Origin: Flavivirga sp. 57AJ16
GTDB lineage: Bacteria > Bacteroidota > Bacteroidia > Flavobacteriales > Flavobacteriaceae
DNA length: 64,000 nucleotides
Assembly: GCF_028736925.1 (NCBI RefSeq)
Contig: NZ_JAQZAT010000005.1
Coordinates: 223,073 to 287,072 of the forward strand
Reading direction: 5' to 3'
The notes beneath the pieces are model-generated. The model searched no databases. It saw nothing but the letters and a program-made list of their open reading frames with translations, and had not been told where the DNA came from. Below are positions 33,777 through 42,667 of this stretch, piece after piece. Both the position numbers and the translations under genes were made by a program. How positions within the stretch are numbered: the stretch's first letter is position 1; each line of letters starts with the position of its first letter.

Positions 33777-34819
33777 AAATAATAGCCAACCTGCTTATTT
33801 TTATACATAAAATTGTAACCCAACCTTTAAGTCTTTTACGATTCTCTCTTTCCATTTTAGTTGGAAAACAATTATATGAAGCATTAAAAGCTCTTTTTAA
33901 ATTAACAAATAACACCCAATATTCTTTATCCAAAACATGGTTTCTTAATATGCTTCCCGATTCACTTTTTATATTTGACACGGAGTTGTTTATTACCCTC
34001 AAATACATAATAATAGTATCAACAATTGGAGCTGCGCTTGGTTTACTTGGAAGGTTAAACCTATTAATAGTATCTTTTTTAAGTTTCTTTCTATTTGGCA
34101 CAGTTGAAGGCATGGGAGTATTTAACCATGCACTTTCACTGCCAAGTCAAATTATCTTAGTTTTAGCTCTTGTTCCTGGATCAATGAAAATTTCTTTAGA
34201 TTATTTTATTCTTAATTTTAAACATAATTACAAACAAAAATTTAAAGTATTAAGCTTTTCCGAAAACCCTAAATGGGGAATCAATCTGGTTCTATTATTG
34301 GTCATGCTAACTTATCTTACCGCTGGTATTTCAAAACTTAGATATGGCAATGGTATTAATTGGTTAGATGGTTCAACTTTAAGTTTTTATTTAAAAGAAA
34401 GAACAAATAATTATAAAGCTGGTGGTGTACAATTAATTATTGGGGATAATAAAATAACAGATCAAGATAAATGGAAAGATAAATTTGGGTTTATCGGTCA
34501 TACATATAGTAATACTCAAACTTCAAAAACATGGAATAAGATAGCAGATTATATAGGTTCAAATAAATTATTATCCATTTTACTCTCTATTGGTTCTATT
34601 TTATTTGAAGTACTAGGGTTTATAATGTTTATTAATTCTAAATACAGAAATATATATCTAATCTCTGCTATTCTTTTTCATCTATCAATAAATTTATTAA
34701 TGGGGATTTCATTTACGGAGTATCAATTAATTTGTTTTTGTTTAATAGATTGGGGCATTATAATTGGCTATTTTGTTAGGAAATTAAACTTCTCACAAAA
34801 AGGTTTGGCCACTATATAA
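33773..34819 (+). CDS. HTTM-domain membrane protein
   Basis: 348 aa with about 7-8 membrane segments. The periplasmic loop with SKLRYGNGINWLDGSTLSFY is the hallmark of HTTM (horizontally transferred transmembrane / vitamin K-dependent carboxylase-related) proteins. An unusual polar loop of about 50 residues follows it. Epoxidase/carboxylase catalysis is established only for the eukaryotic gamma-carboxylase, and bacterial HTTM functions are mostly unknown. End of the plus-strand polysaccharide region. Confidence 0.78.
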   Translation: MKIIANLLIFIHKIVTQPLSLLRFSLSILVGKQLYEALKALFKLTNNTQYSLSKTWFLNMLPDSLFIFDTELFITLKYIIIVSTIGAALGLLGRLNLLIVSFLSFFLFGTVEGMGVFNHALSLPSQIILVLALVPGSMKISLDYFILNFKHNYKQKFKVLSFSENPKWGINLVLLLVMLTYLTAGISKLRYGNGINWLDGSTLSFYLKERTNNYKAGGVQLIIGDNKITDQDKWKDKFGFIGHTYSNTQTSKTWNKIADYIGSNKLLSILLSIGSILFEVLGFIMFINSKYRNIYLISAILFHLSINLLMGISFTEYQLICFCLIDWGIIIGYFVRKLNFSQKGLATI

Positions 34820-34889
34820 GGTGTCATATCTGTTTTTCTTTTATTAAGTAAAAAACGACTCTCTCTTTATTTATACCAAATATCATCTT

Positions 34890-35189
34890 CCCCAATTTAA
34901 TGACTTAGTTACGTTAACATTACCAAATCGTAATACTCATATACTTCGAGTTCGTTTACTTTTTCCATTTTTTTCTGTAGAATTTAATAATGTTGGTAAA
35001 AACCTTCTATAAAGAAATAGATCGCCTACTAGTGCAAGTTCTATATTGTCTTTCGTTGGAGTGAATTCTCAATAAGAATTATATACAGAACTGTTTATAC
35101 TAAATTTACAAAAGCCCTCTCTTCTATTTATTGTAACCGAATAGCCTTCCCACCACATTTGTCTATATATAAAGTAGGAAGATTTTCAT
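34890..35189 (-). pseudogene. Broken SGNH (AlgJ-like) gene downstream of MBOAT gene
   Basis: No long ORF exists, but reading the minus strand in shifting frames gives MKIFLLYI, then GYSVTINRREGFCKFSINSS, then NSY-stop-EFTPTK and ELALVGD, then EVYEYYDL. These align in order with residues 1-4, 51-70, 73-82, 86-92 and 104-110 of the intact SGNH protein at 30685-31635 (GYYVTGNRRMNFAKFNINSS, NSYREFTPTK, EIALIGD, EVYEYGYSGYDL). It starts 24 bp after the MBOAT stop on the same strand, where an AlgJ/AlgX partner gene is expected. Frameshifts, an in-frame stop and a missing 3' half show it is dead. Confidence 0.8.
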
Positions 35190-35213
35190 ATAAACAAAAG
35201 GACCGTATCGTCT

Positions 35214-36665
35214 TTAAAACTGAAAATAAATAAACGATCTATCTATGTTATCATCATAAAAAAGTAGCATACTTAAAATCACAATAGTATATAGGACAAA
35301 ACGGACGATTCTGGACTTAAACTTAAACGGCGATCGCTCATCCTTTCTTATTAAATACTCATATAATACAAATAACCCTATAAGGACATAATAATCAATC
35401 ATTCTATACCCCATAGGGTGATTGTAAGCCTCATAAGAGAAATTCGATACTATTCTATTTATAAAAGCAAAAGCATCGGTGATGGATTCTGATCTAAAAA
35501 ATATTCTTGAAAAAGTAACAATAGCAAAAGTTAAAAGCACTTGACCAATTTCAATCAATGACGGAAAAAAGGAATTCTCCCCTACTACACTATTTTTATA
35601 AATTGTATTTCTCCCCATTAGAAAAACCGGAATAAAAGCTAAAGCATGAAAAGCACCCCAAAAAATAAAGGTCCAATTAGCCCCATGCCAAAAACCACTC
35701 ACTAAAAAGATAATAATAATATTTCTAACGGATTTTAATTTACTAACTCTCGAACCGCCAAGAGGAATATAGACATAGTGTCTAAACCATGTAGAAAGCG
35801 ATACGTGCCAACGTTGCCAATATTCAGCTACATTCCTAGAGAAATTAGGAAATCTAAAATTGGACATGAGTTCTATTCCAAATAATTTTGCTGTACCAAT
35901 TGCTATATCGGAGTAACCACTAAAATCCCCATACACCTGAAAACTAAATAGTGTAACCCCTAAAATTAGTGTAGATGCTGGATAGGTACCATAATTAGCA
36001 AAAATATCATCAACAATAGGCCCTAGTGCATCAGCTATGGCGACTTTCTTAAATAGCCCCCATAATATTAGCTTTAAACCACTAACGGATTGTTCGTAAC
36101 TAAATGTTCTTTTATTAATGATTTGCGAAAGCAAATTAGACGCTCGTTCAATAGGCCCTGCAACTAATTGAGGAAAAAAACTTACAAAGGCCGCAAAAGA
36201 CAAAAAATTCTTGGTAGGCTTAAGTTTTTTATAATATATATCAAACGAATAAGACATGGTTTGAAACGTATAAAACGAAATGCCAACTGGTAGAATTACT
36301 TTTAATGTCCAAGTACTTTTTATATTATAACCCATCATGGAGAACATGTCTATCCATGAATCGACAAAAAAGTTGTAATACTTAAAAAAGCCCAAAAGTC
36401 CTACATTAAACAGAACACTAACCCAAAGCCATAATTTTCTTTTGAATGGTTTATCGTGAGAATCGATCATGATTCCCGCAAAGTAATCTACCGTAGTACT
36501 TAAAAAAATTAATGAAAGAAATCTCCAATCCCACCAGCCATAAAACACATAACTAGAAACAAGAAGAAGTATATTTTGTGCTTTAACACTTTTTTTAAGT
36601 ATAAGCCAATAAAGATTAAAAACTATAAAAAGGAATATAAAAAATTCCAGAGAATTAAATACCAT
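35214..36665 (-). CDS. algI: MBOAT-family O-acyltransferase (AlgI-like)
   Basis: 483 aa, about 10-12 membrane segments. AlgI/DltB-type features: SLEFFIFLFIVFNLYW at the N-terminus, YVFYGWWDWRF, LPVGISFYTFQTMSY, SFFPQLVAGPIERA, EYWQRWHVSLSTWFRHYVYI and the catalytic histidine in SGFWHGANWTF. It moves acetyl from cytosolic acetyl-CoA across the inner membrane for O-acetylation of an exported polysaccharide. Its immediate downstream partner (SGNH) is a pseudogene; an intact paralogue remains 3.6 kb away on the other strand. The gene symbol reflects family, not proven alginate chemistry. Confidence 0.9.
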   Translation of the reverse strand: MVFNSLEFFIFLFIVFNLYWLILKKSVKAQNILLLVSSYVFYGWWDWRFLSLIFLSTTVDYFAGIMIDSHDKPFKRKLWLWVSVLFNVGLLGFFKYYNFFVDSWIDMFSMMGYNIKSTWTLKVILPVGISFYTFQTMSYSFDIYYKKLKPTKNFLSFAAFVSFFPQLVAGPIERASNLLSQIINKRTFSYEQSVSGLKLILWGLFKKVAIADALGPIVDDIFANYGTYPASTLILGVTLFSFQVYGDFSGYSDIAIGTAKLFGIELMSNFRFPNFSRNVAEYWQRWHVSLSTWFRHYVYIPLGGSRVSKLKSVRNIIIIFLVSGFWHGANWTFIFWGAFHALAFIPVFLMGRNTIYKNSVVGENSFFPSLIEIGQVLLTFAIVTFSRIFFRSESITDAFAFINRIVSNFSYEAYNHPMGYRMIDYYVLIGLFVLYEYLIRKDERSPFKFKSRIVRFVLYTIVILSMLLFYDDNIDRSFIYFQF

Positions 36666-36807
36666 ACTAATAAAATATTTGTATCATTCTTGTATTTGGT
36701 TAAAGCAAACTTAAAACCAAATATGCTATAAGTAGTTTATAATATCAAAATTATTCTTTGAATGGTAAAATATTAACTTTCATCTGTAAAAGTGAATTGT
36801 AGAGAAC

Positions 36808-36840
36808 AAAAAAAAGCCTTAAACAAAGGCTTTCTTTTAT
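36808..36840 (-). terminator. Terminator of the lrp-like gene
   Basis: An AAGCCT..AGGCTT hairpin (AAAGCCTTAAACAAAGGCTTTC on the plus strand) with T-runs on both sides, 23 bp past the Lrp-like stop. Confidence 0.75.
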
Positions 36841-36862
36841 ATTTAAACCTAAAGAATAGATT

Positions 36863-37342
36863 TTACATATTTTTAAATATAGAATGCATCAAACGTTTTT
36901 TATCATTTATACTTTCCTCTAAAGAGATCATGGTTTCTGTTCTATAAACGCCTTCTATATCGTCCAATAGAAAAATAACCTCCTTAGCATGTTCAGTACT
37001 TTTAGCTCTAATTTTACAGAATATATTAAACTTTCCAGTAGTAATATGGGCTACAGTAACATATGCTATTTCATTAATGCGTTCTAAAACAAACTTCGTT
37101 TGAGAAGTATTATTTAAATACACACCTACGTATGCTATAAATGAATAACCCAGTTTTTTATAATCCAACATTAATGAAGAACCTTTTATAATTCCAGATT
37201 CTTCCATTTTTTTTACACGAACATGAACTGTACCTGCAGAGATTAATAATTTTTTTGCTATATCTGTAAATGGTATTCTTGTGTTATCAATTAACATATC
37301 AAGAATTTGATGGTCGATTTCGTCTAATTTAATTTTCCCCAT
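36863..37342 (-). CDS. Lrp/AsnC-family transcriptional regulator
   Basis: 159 aa, full length. N-terminal HTH: LDEIDHQILDMLIDNTR, FTDIAKKLLISAGTVHVRVK. C-terminal RAM ligand-binding domain: AYVGVYLNNTSQTKFVLE, VAHITTGKFNIFCKIRAKST and IEGVYRTETMISLEES. Lrp family members form octamers and answer to amino acids. Monocistronic with its own terminator, divergent from nothing and facing away from the M14 gene upstream. Target genes unknown. Confidence 0.92.
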   Translation of the reverse strand: MGKIKLDEIDHQILDMLIDNTRIPFTDIAKKLLISAGTVHVRVKKMEESGIIKGSSLMLDYKKLGYSFIAYVGVYLNNTSQTKFVLERINEIAYVTVAHITTGKFNIFCKIRAKSTEHAKEVIFLLDDIEGVYRTETMISLEESINDKKRLMHSIFKNM

Positions 37343-37421
37343 AATTAATTATTCTTAAATAAAAATCAAAATTAATACATTTTTACTAATAATTATGCAT
37401 AATTGATATGTTTTATTTCGT

Positions 37422-38573
37422 CTATAATGCGATTTTATCATTATTTATTATTACGAAAACGTTTTCGTAATCAATAGCAACCAATTGATTATCTACACCA
37501 AATACTTCAAAACCATTAGCATCAATTTCCTTGTGCCCATAAAAAGCATCTAATTTCTCAATCTTCTCAATTTTAGGAATCAATTTTATTTGACCATGAA
37601 TTAATTTTTCTTGATATTGAACTGCAATATCATTGATTTTTTCATTTGAATGACTTGCTGCTACCCTAGCATTTCTTATAATAACATCATAAAAACATTT
37701 TTCGTTTTCTGGAATTTTAAAATAAGCTTCATATTTACTGCCAGTTACACTATTATTGGCAATGTAGCTTAATGAAGATATATATGATGTATAAATAAGT
37801 TCTCGTGTTACTTCACGCCCATAGTCGTTCTCATAATGGCCTGCTTCAAATAAAATTGTTGGAATGTTCTCATTTTGAAAAGTATCCCCAACACAATTTA
37901 AATTAAATGCGTCGTCATATACGCCTACCTGCTTAGGAATAATCTTCTGCAAGGTTTCGTTCATAACTCCAATAATGGCCATGGCAATCTTTCTATTGGG
38001 TGTCACCGTACAGGCTTCATCCTGGGCTGGCGCTAAAAATGATACCGTTGCAGGTTTATTGGTCTTGCCAGCACTAAAAATAGTACGTTGCCCATGTAGG
38101 TTATAACAAAAATGAGGTTTAAAGGCTTCAAAAATACTTCTCAACACCTTACTTTCTGGTTGCGACAAATTTTGGGCGTCTCTATTCAAATCAACTTTGT
38201 TTGCGTTTACCCTAGTATAGGCTTCAGCACCATCCGGATTCAGTATAGGTATTATATATAAGGTACAAGCATTCAAAATATTCTCGGAATATTCATTTTT
38301 ATCTAAAAAAGTATTTAAAAGATCAAATAGCGCTTTAGTGGTGGTAGATTCATTTCCGTGCATTTGAGACCACATTAAAATGCGTTTATTTCCTTTGCCG
38401 ATTTTTATGCCATAAATAGGTTTGCTTAAAACGGATTCACCTATAGTTTCTATTACGGCACCTTCCCCCAATCTATTTAAAAGAGGGGCTATGTGCTTAT
38501 TGGTTATATAACGGTGAAATAAGTTGGTTTCCTTATACTTTAAAAACAATGATTTTATTTCTTCTATATGCAT
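37422..38573 (-). CDS. M14-family zinc carboxypeptidase-like protein
   Basis: 383 aa, no signal peptide, so cytoplasmic. Zn ligands: SQMHGNESTTTK (H72, E75) and YNLHGQRT (H160). Substrate-binding NKVDLNRDAQN and the probable catalytic glutamate E243 in ILFEAGHYE. Closest to the succinylglutamate-desuccinylase/AstE-M14 group found in Bacteroidota. Cleaves a C-terminal amino acid or amide bond. Divergent from the XRE regulator across a region full of TGTTTAC/GTAAACA motifs, so it may be its target (inference). Confidence 0.85.
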   Translation of the reverse strand: MHIEEIKSLFLKYKETNLFHRYITNKHIAPLLNRLGEGAVIETIGESVLSKPIYGIKIGKGNKRILMWSQMHGNESTTTKALFDLLNTFLDKNEYSENILNACTLYIIPILNPDGAEAYTRVNANKVDLNRDAQNLSQPESKVLRSIFEAFKPHFCYNLHGQRTIFSAGKTNKPATVSFLAPAQDEACTVTPNRKIAMAIIGVMNETLQKIIPKQVGVYDDAFNLNCVGDTFQNENIPTILFEAGHYENDYGREVTRELIYTSYISSLSYIANNSVTGSKYEAYFKIPENEKCFYDVIIRNARVAASHSNEKINDIAVQYQEKLIHGQIKLIPKIEKIEKLDAFYGHKEIDANGFEVFGVDNQLVAIDYENVFVIINNDKIAL

Positions 38574-38594
38574 GTTAGTTTTTTATGTGACAAA

Positions 38595-38691
38595 TGTAAA
38601 CATTTACAAATTCACAAATGTAAACAGATAAAATCATTAGATTGTTTACATTTATAAACAGTATTTTAGTCGTTATTTCACATTTGTTTAC
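38595..38691. promoter_or_regulatory. Cluster of TGTAAACA / TGTTTAC motifs between divergent genes
   Basis: TGTAAACA at 38595-38602 (inside the palindrome TGTAAACATTTACA, 38595-38608) and again at 38619-38626. TGTTTACA at 38643-38650 (inside TGTTTA-N6-TAAACA, 38643-38660) and TGTTTAC at 38685-38691. Density and symmetry suggest a multi-site operator for the adjacent XRE protein; not proven. Confidence 0.55.
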
Positions 38692-38853
38692 TAAATGTTT
38701 GTATACTAATTAATTTGCACTTAAAATACTATATATTAGTATATTAAATTGCTTTATATAAAGTGTAAATTAAAATTACAGTGAGTTAATAATCATTAAT
38801 AATCGGTATTTATCAATTATATCATTACATTTGTAAAACTATTAACTTTAAAT

Positions 38854-38871
38854 TGTTTACAATGGTAAACA
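38854..38871. promoter_or_regulatory. 18-bp palindrome over the XRE start codon
   Basis: TGTTTAC-AATG-GTAAACA spans the proposed ATG (38862). It is the best-formed copy of the motif clustered upstream, fitting autorepression by occlusion of the start region (inference). A TACATTTG -7-like box lies upstream at 38826-38833. Confidence 0.5.
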
Positions 38872-39230
38872 TGGAGGATTTTGTAATCAGGTTGCAGGAG
38901 GTCATGGATTACTATGGTGAATCCGCATCTTCTTTTGCAGAAAAAATTGGCGTACAGCGTTCAAGCATTTCCCATATTCTATCTAGCAGAAATAAACCTA
39001 GTTTAGATTTTGTCTTAAAAATTCTTTCGGCCTATCCTGAGGTCGACCTGTATTGGTTATTTAATGGCAAGGGGGAATTTCCATCCACTGGTAAATTTAA
39101 GGAAACCAAAAAGGAAACAGATCTTTTCTCTGTAGCTGAAAAGCAGCAACCGAAAACATCAAACGAAAAAGAAATTGAGCGTATCGTTATTTTTTATTCT
39201 GACGGAAGTTTTAAAAACTTTCAGAATTGA
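38862..39230 (+). CDS. XRE-family HTH transcriptional regulator
   Basis: 122 aa from the ATG at 38862 (an upstream TTG at 38853 and an internal ATG at 38871 are also in frame). HTH_XRE domain in residues about 5-65: FVIRLQEVMDYYGESASSFA, KIGVQRSSISHILSSRNKP, SLDFVLKIL and DLYWLFNGKGEF. The C-terminal 55 residues are polar and end in ERIVIFYSDGSFKNF, a common flavobacterial XRE tail. Its own start lies in an 18-bp palindrome; autoregulation is likely. Confidence 0.88.
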   Translation: MVNMEDFVIRLQEVMDYYGESASSFAEKIGVQRSSISHILSSRNKPSLDFVLKILSAYPEVDLYWLFNGKGEFPSTGKFKETKKETDLFSVAEKQQPKTSNEKEIERIVIFYSDGSFKNFQN

Positions 39231-39267
39231 TACAATTCTTTAGTAAGTTTGCAACTAAATTTATAGT

Positions 39268-39636
39268 ATGAGATTTCTTTTTCTAGCAGTTTTATTGAGC
39301 TTTGTTAGTTGTTACGAAACAACCCGTAATTGCAAAGATTATAAAACCGGTGAGTTTTATAGCGAAGTCGTTATTAACGATGAATTATTTACGTCTAAAT
39401 TCAAAAGAACAGAAGGTTTACAGGTGGAAGTTTACAATAACACGGTCGACTCGTCCAAATTGCGTTGGATCAATGACTGCGAAGTTGTTTTTAAAACAAT
39501 TAAGCCTAAGAACATGGCCGAACAAAAAGATATTCATTTAAAAATTTTAACCACAACAGATTCTTCTTATACTTTTGAATACTCTTATGTAGGTGAAACA
39601 AAAAAACAAAAGGGGATCGCTTATAAGATTAAATAG
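39268..39636 (+). CDS. Small lipoprotein of unknown function
   Basis: 122 aa. Type II signal peptide MRFLFLAVLLSFVSC with lipobox FVSC (C15). The mature part begins YETTRNCKDYKTGEFYSEVV and is a probable beta-rich domain with two further cysteines. This family is widespread in Flavobacteriaceae and often mislabelled. A TAAGTTTG box (TAnnTTTG type) at 39244-39251 is close to the start. Probably anchored in the outer membrane, periplasmic side or surface. Confidence 0.8.
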   Translation: MRFLFLAVLLSFVSCYETTRNCKDYKTGEFYSEVVINDELFTSKFKRTEGLQVEVYNNTVDSSKLRWINDCEVVFKTIKPKNMAEQKDIHLKILTTTDSSYTFEYSYVGETKKQKGIAYKIK

Positions 39637-39638
39637 GT

Positions 39639-40139
39639 TCAATCAAACGGATATAAAAAATACTCGACTAAATTGAATTTAAGTTGTTTGTCTTCTGTTA
39701 TTTCATAAGTTAAAAAGATTTCTCCCCAATATTCTCCATCCGAAAAATCAGCAATTATCCATTTATGATTTAACATTTTCACAGTATTAATCAGCATTTT
39801 TCTACCCTCACTGGCCGCATATGGTACTATGGGGTGCTCGCCCTTAACCTCATTTAATTTGTAAAGCTCATCTTTTATAAAAGGTATTAATTCTGATATG
39901 TTATAACCATCATCTTCAAAATAACTAATAGCATCCTCGTTCCTCTCCAGATTAAAATGAGAAGCTTCTAAAATATCATCTTGCAAAATTGCTAGGGAAT
40001 CTTTGTATTTTTCCAATGCTGTTTTTTGAGCTGCCAACTTACTGTTCATATCTTCAAATACTCGTTTTGAATTCACATATTGAAATAAAATCAATAAGGC
40101 CGCAAAAACGAACAAATACATAAAAATCCTTTGTTTCAT
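39639..40139 (-). CDS. Membrane-anchored coiled-coil protein, unknown function
   Basis: 166 aa from the ATG at 40139 (MKQRIFMYLFVFAALLILF); an upstream ATG at 40172 is open but would add an 11-residue polar extension before the helix. One N-terminal helix, then a coiled-coil-like segment (residues about 24-55) and a globular C-terminus ending EITEDKQLKFNLVEYFLYPF. ATGTAAACAT, matching the XRE-region motif, sits directly before the chosen start. Convergent with the small lipoprotein gene, only 2 bp between stops. Confidence 0.75.
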   Translation of the reverse strand: MKQRIFMYLFVFAALLILFQYVNSKRVFEDMNSKLAAQKTALEKYKDSLAILQDDILEASHFNLERNEDAISYFEDDGYNISELIPFIKDELYKLNEVKGEHPIVPYAASEGRKMLINTVKMLNHKWIIADFSDGEYWGEIFLTYEITEDKQLKFNLVEYFLYPFD

Positions 40140-40261
40140 ATGTTTACATTTAATTGTTTTTTTATTTGTCACACCTATCCAGCCTTAAGCGGGATGTAAC
40201 ATCCGTTTAATCATGGTCCTTGGGTATCACTTTTTATCATGGATGTTTCATGGACTTTAAT

Positions 40262-41023
40262 TTAAATTGTTATTTCTAAACCATCATAAGCTAAAAAAAC
40301 ATTCTCGGGCAATATCCTTTCTACTTCCTCGTGAAATCCAAGCAAATGACTTATATGGGTTAAGTATGCTATTTCCGGATTGACTTTATCAATAAATTGC
40401 AATGCCTCTTCTAAGTTAAAATGCGAACGATGCGAATCTATCCTCAATGCATTCACCACTAAAACCTTTACCCCTTTTATTTTTTCAACCTCTTTGTCGG
40501 TAACGGTTTTCATATCCGTTAAATACGCCAAATCATCGAATCTAAATCCAAAAACCTGTAACGCATCATGCAAACCATTTACGGGGATTACTTCTAAGTT
40601 TTTTAATTTAAAAGGTTTGTTTTTTATGCGATGTGGAATAACGGCTGGTGCTCCCGGGTATTTGTTTTTAGTCGATAAAATATAATCAAACCGCTTACGT
40701 AAAGACTTTAACACCCTTTTATGCGCATAAATAGGAATATCGCCTTGCTTAAAATAGAAAGGCCTTATATCATCCAATCCCATCACATGATCGGCATGCT
40801 CATGTGTAAAGACAATCCCATCAATGCTATCGCATCCCGCTCTTAACATTTGATATCTAAAATCTGGTCCGCAATCAATAACATATTTGTAACTATCCCA
40901 TGCTATCAAAACAGAAACCCGTAACCGTTTATCTTTTGGGTCTGTGCTTAAACAAACAGGGTGTTTGCTTCCAATAATTGGAATGCCCTGCGATGTTCCT
41001 GTTCCAAGAAAAGTTATTTTCAA
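40262..41023 (-). CDS. MBL-fold phosphodiesterase-like hydrolase (PhnP-like)
   Basis: 253 aa, TTG start at 41023 (MKITFLGTGTSQGIP is the canonical N-terminus and has no alternative Met). Metal ligands in FTHEHADHVMG (H74, H76, D78, H79). Further: LHDALQVFGFRF, AYLTDMKTV, and LTHISHLLGFHEEVE. Family members cleave phosphodiesters such as cyclic ribosyl phosphates. Divergent from the 491-aa protein gene. Confidence 0.88.
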   Translation of the reverse strand: MKITFLGTGTSQGIPIIGSKHPVCLSTDPKDKRLRVSVLIAWDSYKYVIDCGPDFRYQMLRAGCDSIDGIVFTHEHADHVMGLDDIRPFYFKQGDIPIYAHKRVLKSLRKRFDYILSTKNKYPGAPAVIPHRIKNKPFKLKNLEVIPVNGLHDALQVFGFRFDDLAYLTDMKTVTDKEVEKIKGVKVLVVNALRIDSHRSHFNLEEALQFIDKVNPEIAYLTHISHLLGFHEEVERILPENVFLAYDGLEITI

Positions 41024-41059
41024 ACCCTGTTAAGTTTTACACAAAAATAGTGTTATTTT

Positions 41060-41089
41060 TTTGTTTACTATACATATTTAATACCTTTG
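41060..41089 (+). promoter_or_regulatory. Bacteroidota-type sigma-A promoter
   Basis: TTTG at 41060-41063, 18 nt, then TACCTTTG at 41082-41089. Both match the TTTG/TAnnTTTG consensus of this phylum. About 30 bp upstream of the ATG at 41119. Confidence 0.6.
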
Positions 41090-41118
41090 TAGCAGGACAA
41101 AACAAGCATTTCAACAAT

Positions 41119-42594
41119 ATGGAAATAACCATACAGGGCGATAAGGAATTTGATGATGTTCCATCATTGAAATCAAAGGCACTACGTATTAATCTAAACG
41201 AAAATATTTACGGAACATTTGCCGAAATTGGAGCAGGACAAGAAACCTGTCGTCATTTTTTTAGAGCCGGAGGTGCTTCAGGTACCATTGCGAAAGCAAT
41301 GTCTGCTTATGATAAAGATTTTAGTGATGCCGTTTATGGTACTGAAGATGATGGCCGTTATGTCACAGAAGCTCGTTTAAGAAAAATGCTTAGTCATGAA
41401 ATGGACCTTATGGAAACAAGGTTAACACGTGAAAAGCATCCTAATAAAATATTTTTCACTTATGCCAATACGGTTGCTACCATAGACTTTGCCAAGCAAT
41501 TTAAAGGCCATGGATGGGTGGGTATTAAATATCAAGTAGAAGCTACTGGTGATTATAATGAAATTATTTTACACTTGCGATTTAAAGAAACCGATGCACG
41601 TTTACAGCAGGAAACGTTGGGTGTATTAGGGACAAATCTTATTTATGGAGCATTTTATAAATATAACGAACCCAAAAAATTATTACGTTATTTATATGAC
41701 CACTTAGACAAGGATCAACTAGAAATTGACACCATTAACTTTTCTGGCCCTGCTTTTGAATATGTAGATAACCGATTAATGAGTTTACAACTTGTTAAAA
41801 ACGGCATGACGGATGCCGTCGTATTTGGACCAGATGGAACCAATGTACTTCCTGCAAGGGTTTTTTATAAAAAAAACATATTGGCGTTGCGAGGCAGCTT
41901 TAGACCGGTAACTAAAGTAAACATGGCCATGTACGAGAAATCGTATGAGATGTTTATTAAGGAAAGTAAGGTTAATCCTGATAAAACCGTAGTCGTTTTT
42001 GAAATCACATTATCTAATTTAAGAGCCGAGGGAGAGATTGATGAACAAGATTTTATAGATAGAGCCGATTTATTGTGCTCATTAGGGCAATCCGTAATGA
42101 TTTCCAATTTCCAGGAATACTATAAAGTTGTTGAATATTTCTCAAATTACACAAAAGCCAGAATGGGACTAGCTATGGGCGTTAGCAATTTGGTCGATAT
42201 TTTTGATGAAAAATACTATCGCCATATAAGTGGTGGTATTCTTGAAGCATTTGGAAAATTATTCTTCAAAGATTTAAAAGTTTACCTGTACCCTATGTTA
42301 GATCCAGAAACTGGGGAATTGATCAATAGTGAAAATTTAAAAGTATATCCACGTATGAAAGAATTATATAAATTCTTTAAATACAACGGAAAAGTAATCG
42401 ATATTGAAGATTACGACACTAGTATAATGAATATATTCTCTCGTGAAATTTTACAAATGATTTCTGAGGGTGAACGTGGCTGGGAAGATATGATACCAGA
42501 AGGAACCGCAGATTTAATCAAGGATTATCGCCTATTCGGATACACAAGAAAACCTTTAAAGCCCTTAACCTTAAACAAAAGAGCCAAAAAGTAA
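41119..42594 (+). CDS. Conserved Bacteroidota protein, function unassigned
   Basis: 491 aa from the ATG at 41119; the open frame continues upstream but overlaps the promoter and the divergent MBL gene. Very conserved-looking start: ALRINLNENIYGTFAEIGAG, RHFFRAGGASGTIAKAMSAY, DDGRYVTEARL. I recognise it as a protein common in Bacteroidota that is often wrongly called a nicotinate-nucleotide adenylyltransferase or TonB-dependent receptor. It has no signal peptide, no membrane segment and no nucleotidyltransferase HxGH motif. Ends with a basic KPLKPLTLNKRAKK. Function unknown. Confidence 0.82.
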   Translation: MEITIQGDKEFDDVPSLKSKALRINLNENIYGTFAEIGAGQETCRHFFRAGGASGTIAKAMSAYDKDFSDAVYGTEDDGRYVTEARLRKMLSHEMDLMETRLTREKHPNKIFFTYANTVATIDFAKQFKGHGWVGIKYQVEATGDYNEIILHLRFKETDARLQQETLGVLGTNLIYGAFYKYNEPKKLLRYLYDHLDKDQLEIDTINFSGPAFEYVDNRLMSLQLVKNGMTDAVVFGPDGTNVLPARVFYKKNILALRGSFRPVTKVNMAMYEKSYEMFIKESKVNPDKTVVVFEITLSNLRAEGEIDEQDFIDRADLLCSLGQSVMISNFQEYYKVVEYFSNYTKARMGLAMGVSNLVDIFDEKYYRHISGGILEAFGKLFFKDLKVYLYPMLDPETGELINSENLKVYPRMKELYKFFKYNGKVIDIEDYDTSIMNIFSREILQMISEGERGWEDMIPEGTADLIKDYRLFGYTRKPLKPLTLNKRAKK

Positions 42595-42615
42595 AGTCAG
42601 GATGTCCTAAAAAAC

Positions 42616-42656
42616 AAAAAGTTCTCGACTGTACTCCTAGCGTTTGAGAACTTTTT
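42616..42656. terminator. Bidirectional terminator between convergent genes
   Basis: An 11-bp stem AAAAAGTTCTC / GAGAACTTTTT with a 19-nt loop lies between the stops of the 491-aa gene and the minus-strand bcp. Confidence 0.8.
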
Positions 42657-42667
42657 AGAATTCTTTT

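Noticed and set aside
41119..42594. Nicotinate-nucleotide adenylyltransferase or TonB receptor annotation
   Set aside because: No HxGH nucleotidyltransferase motif, signal peptide, plug or barrel features are present; left as a conserved unknown.
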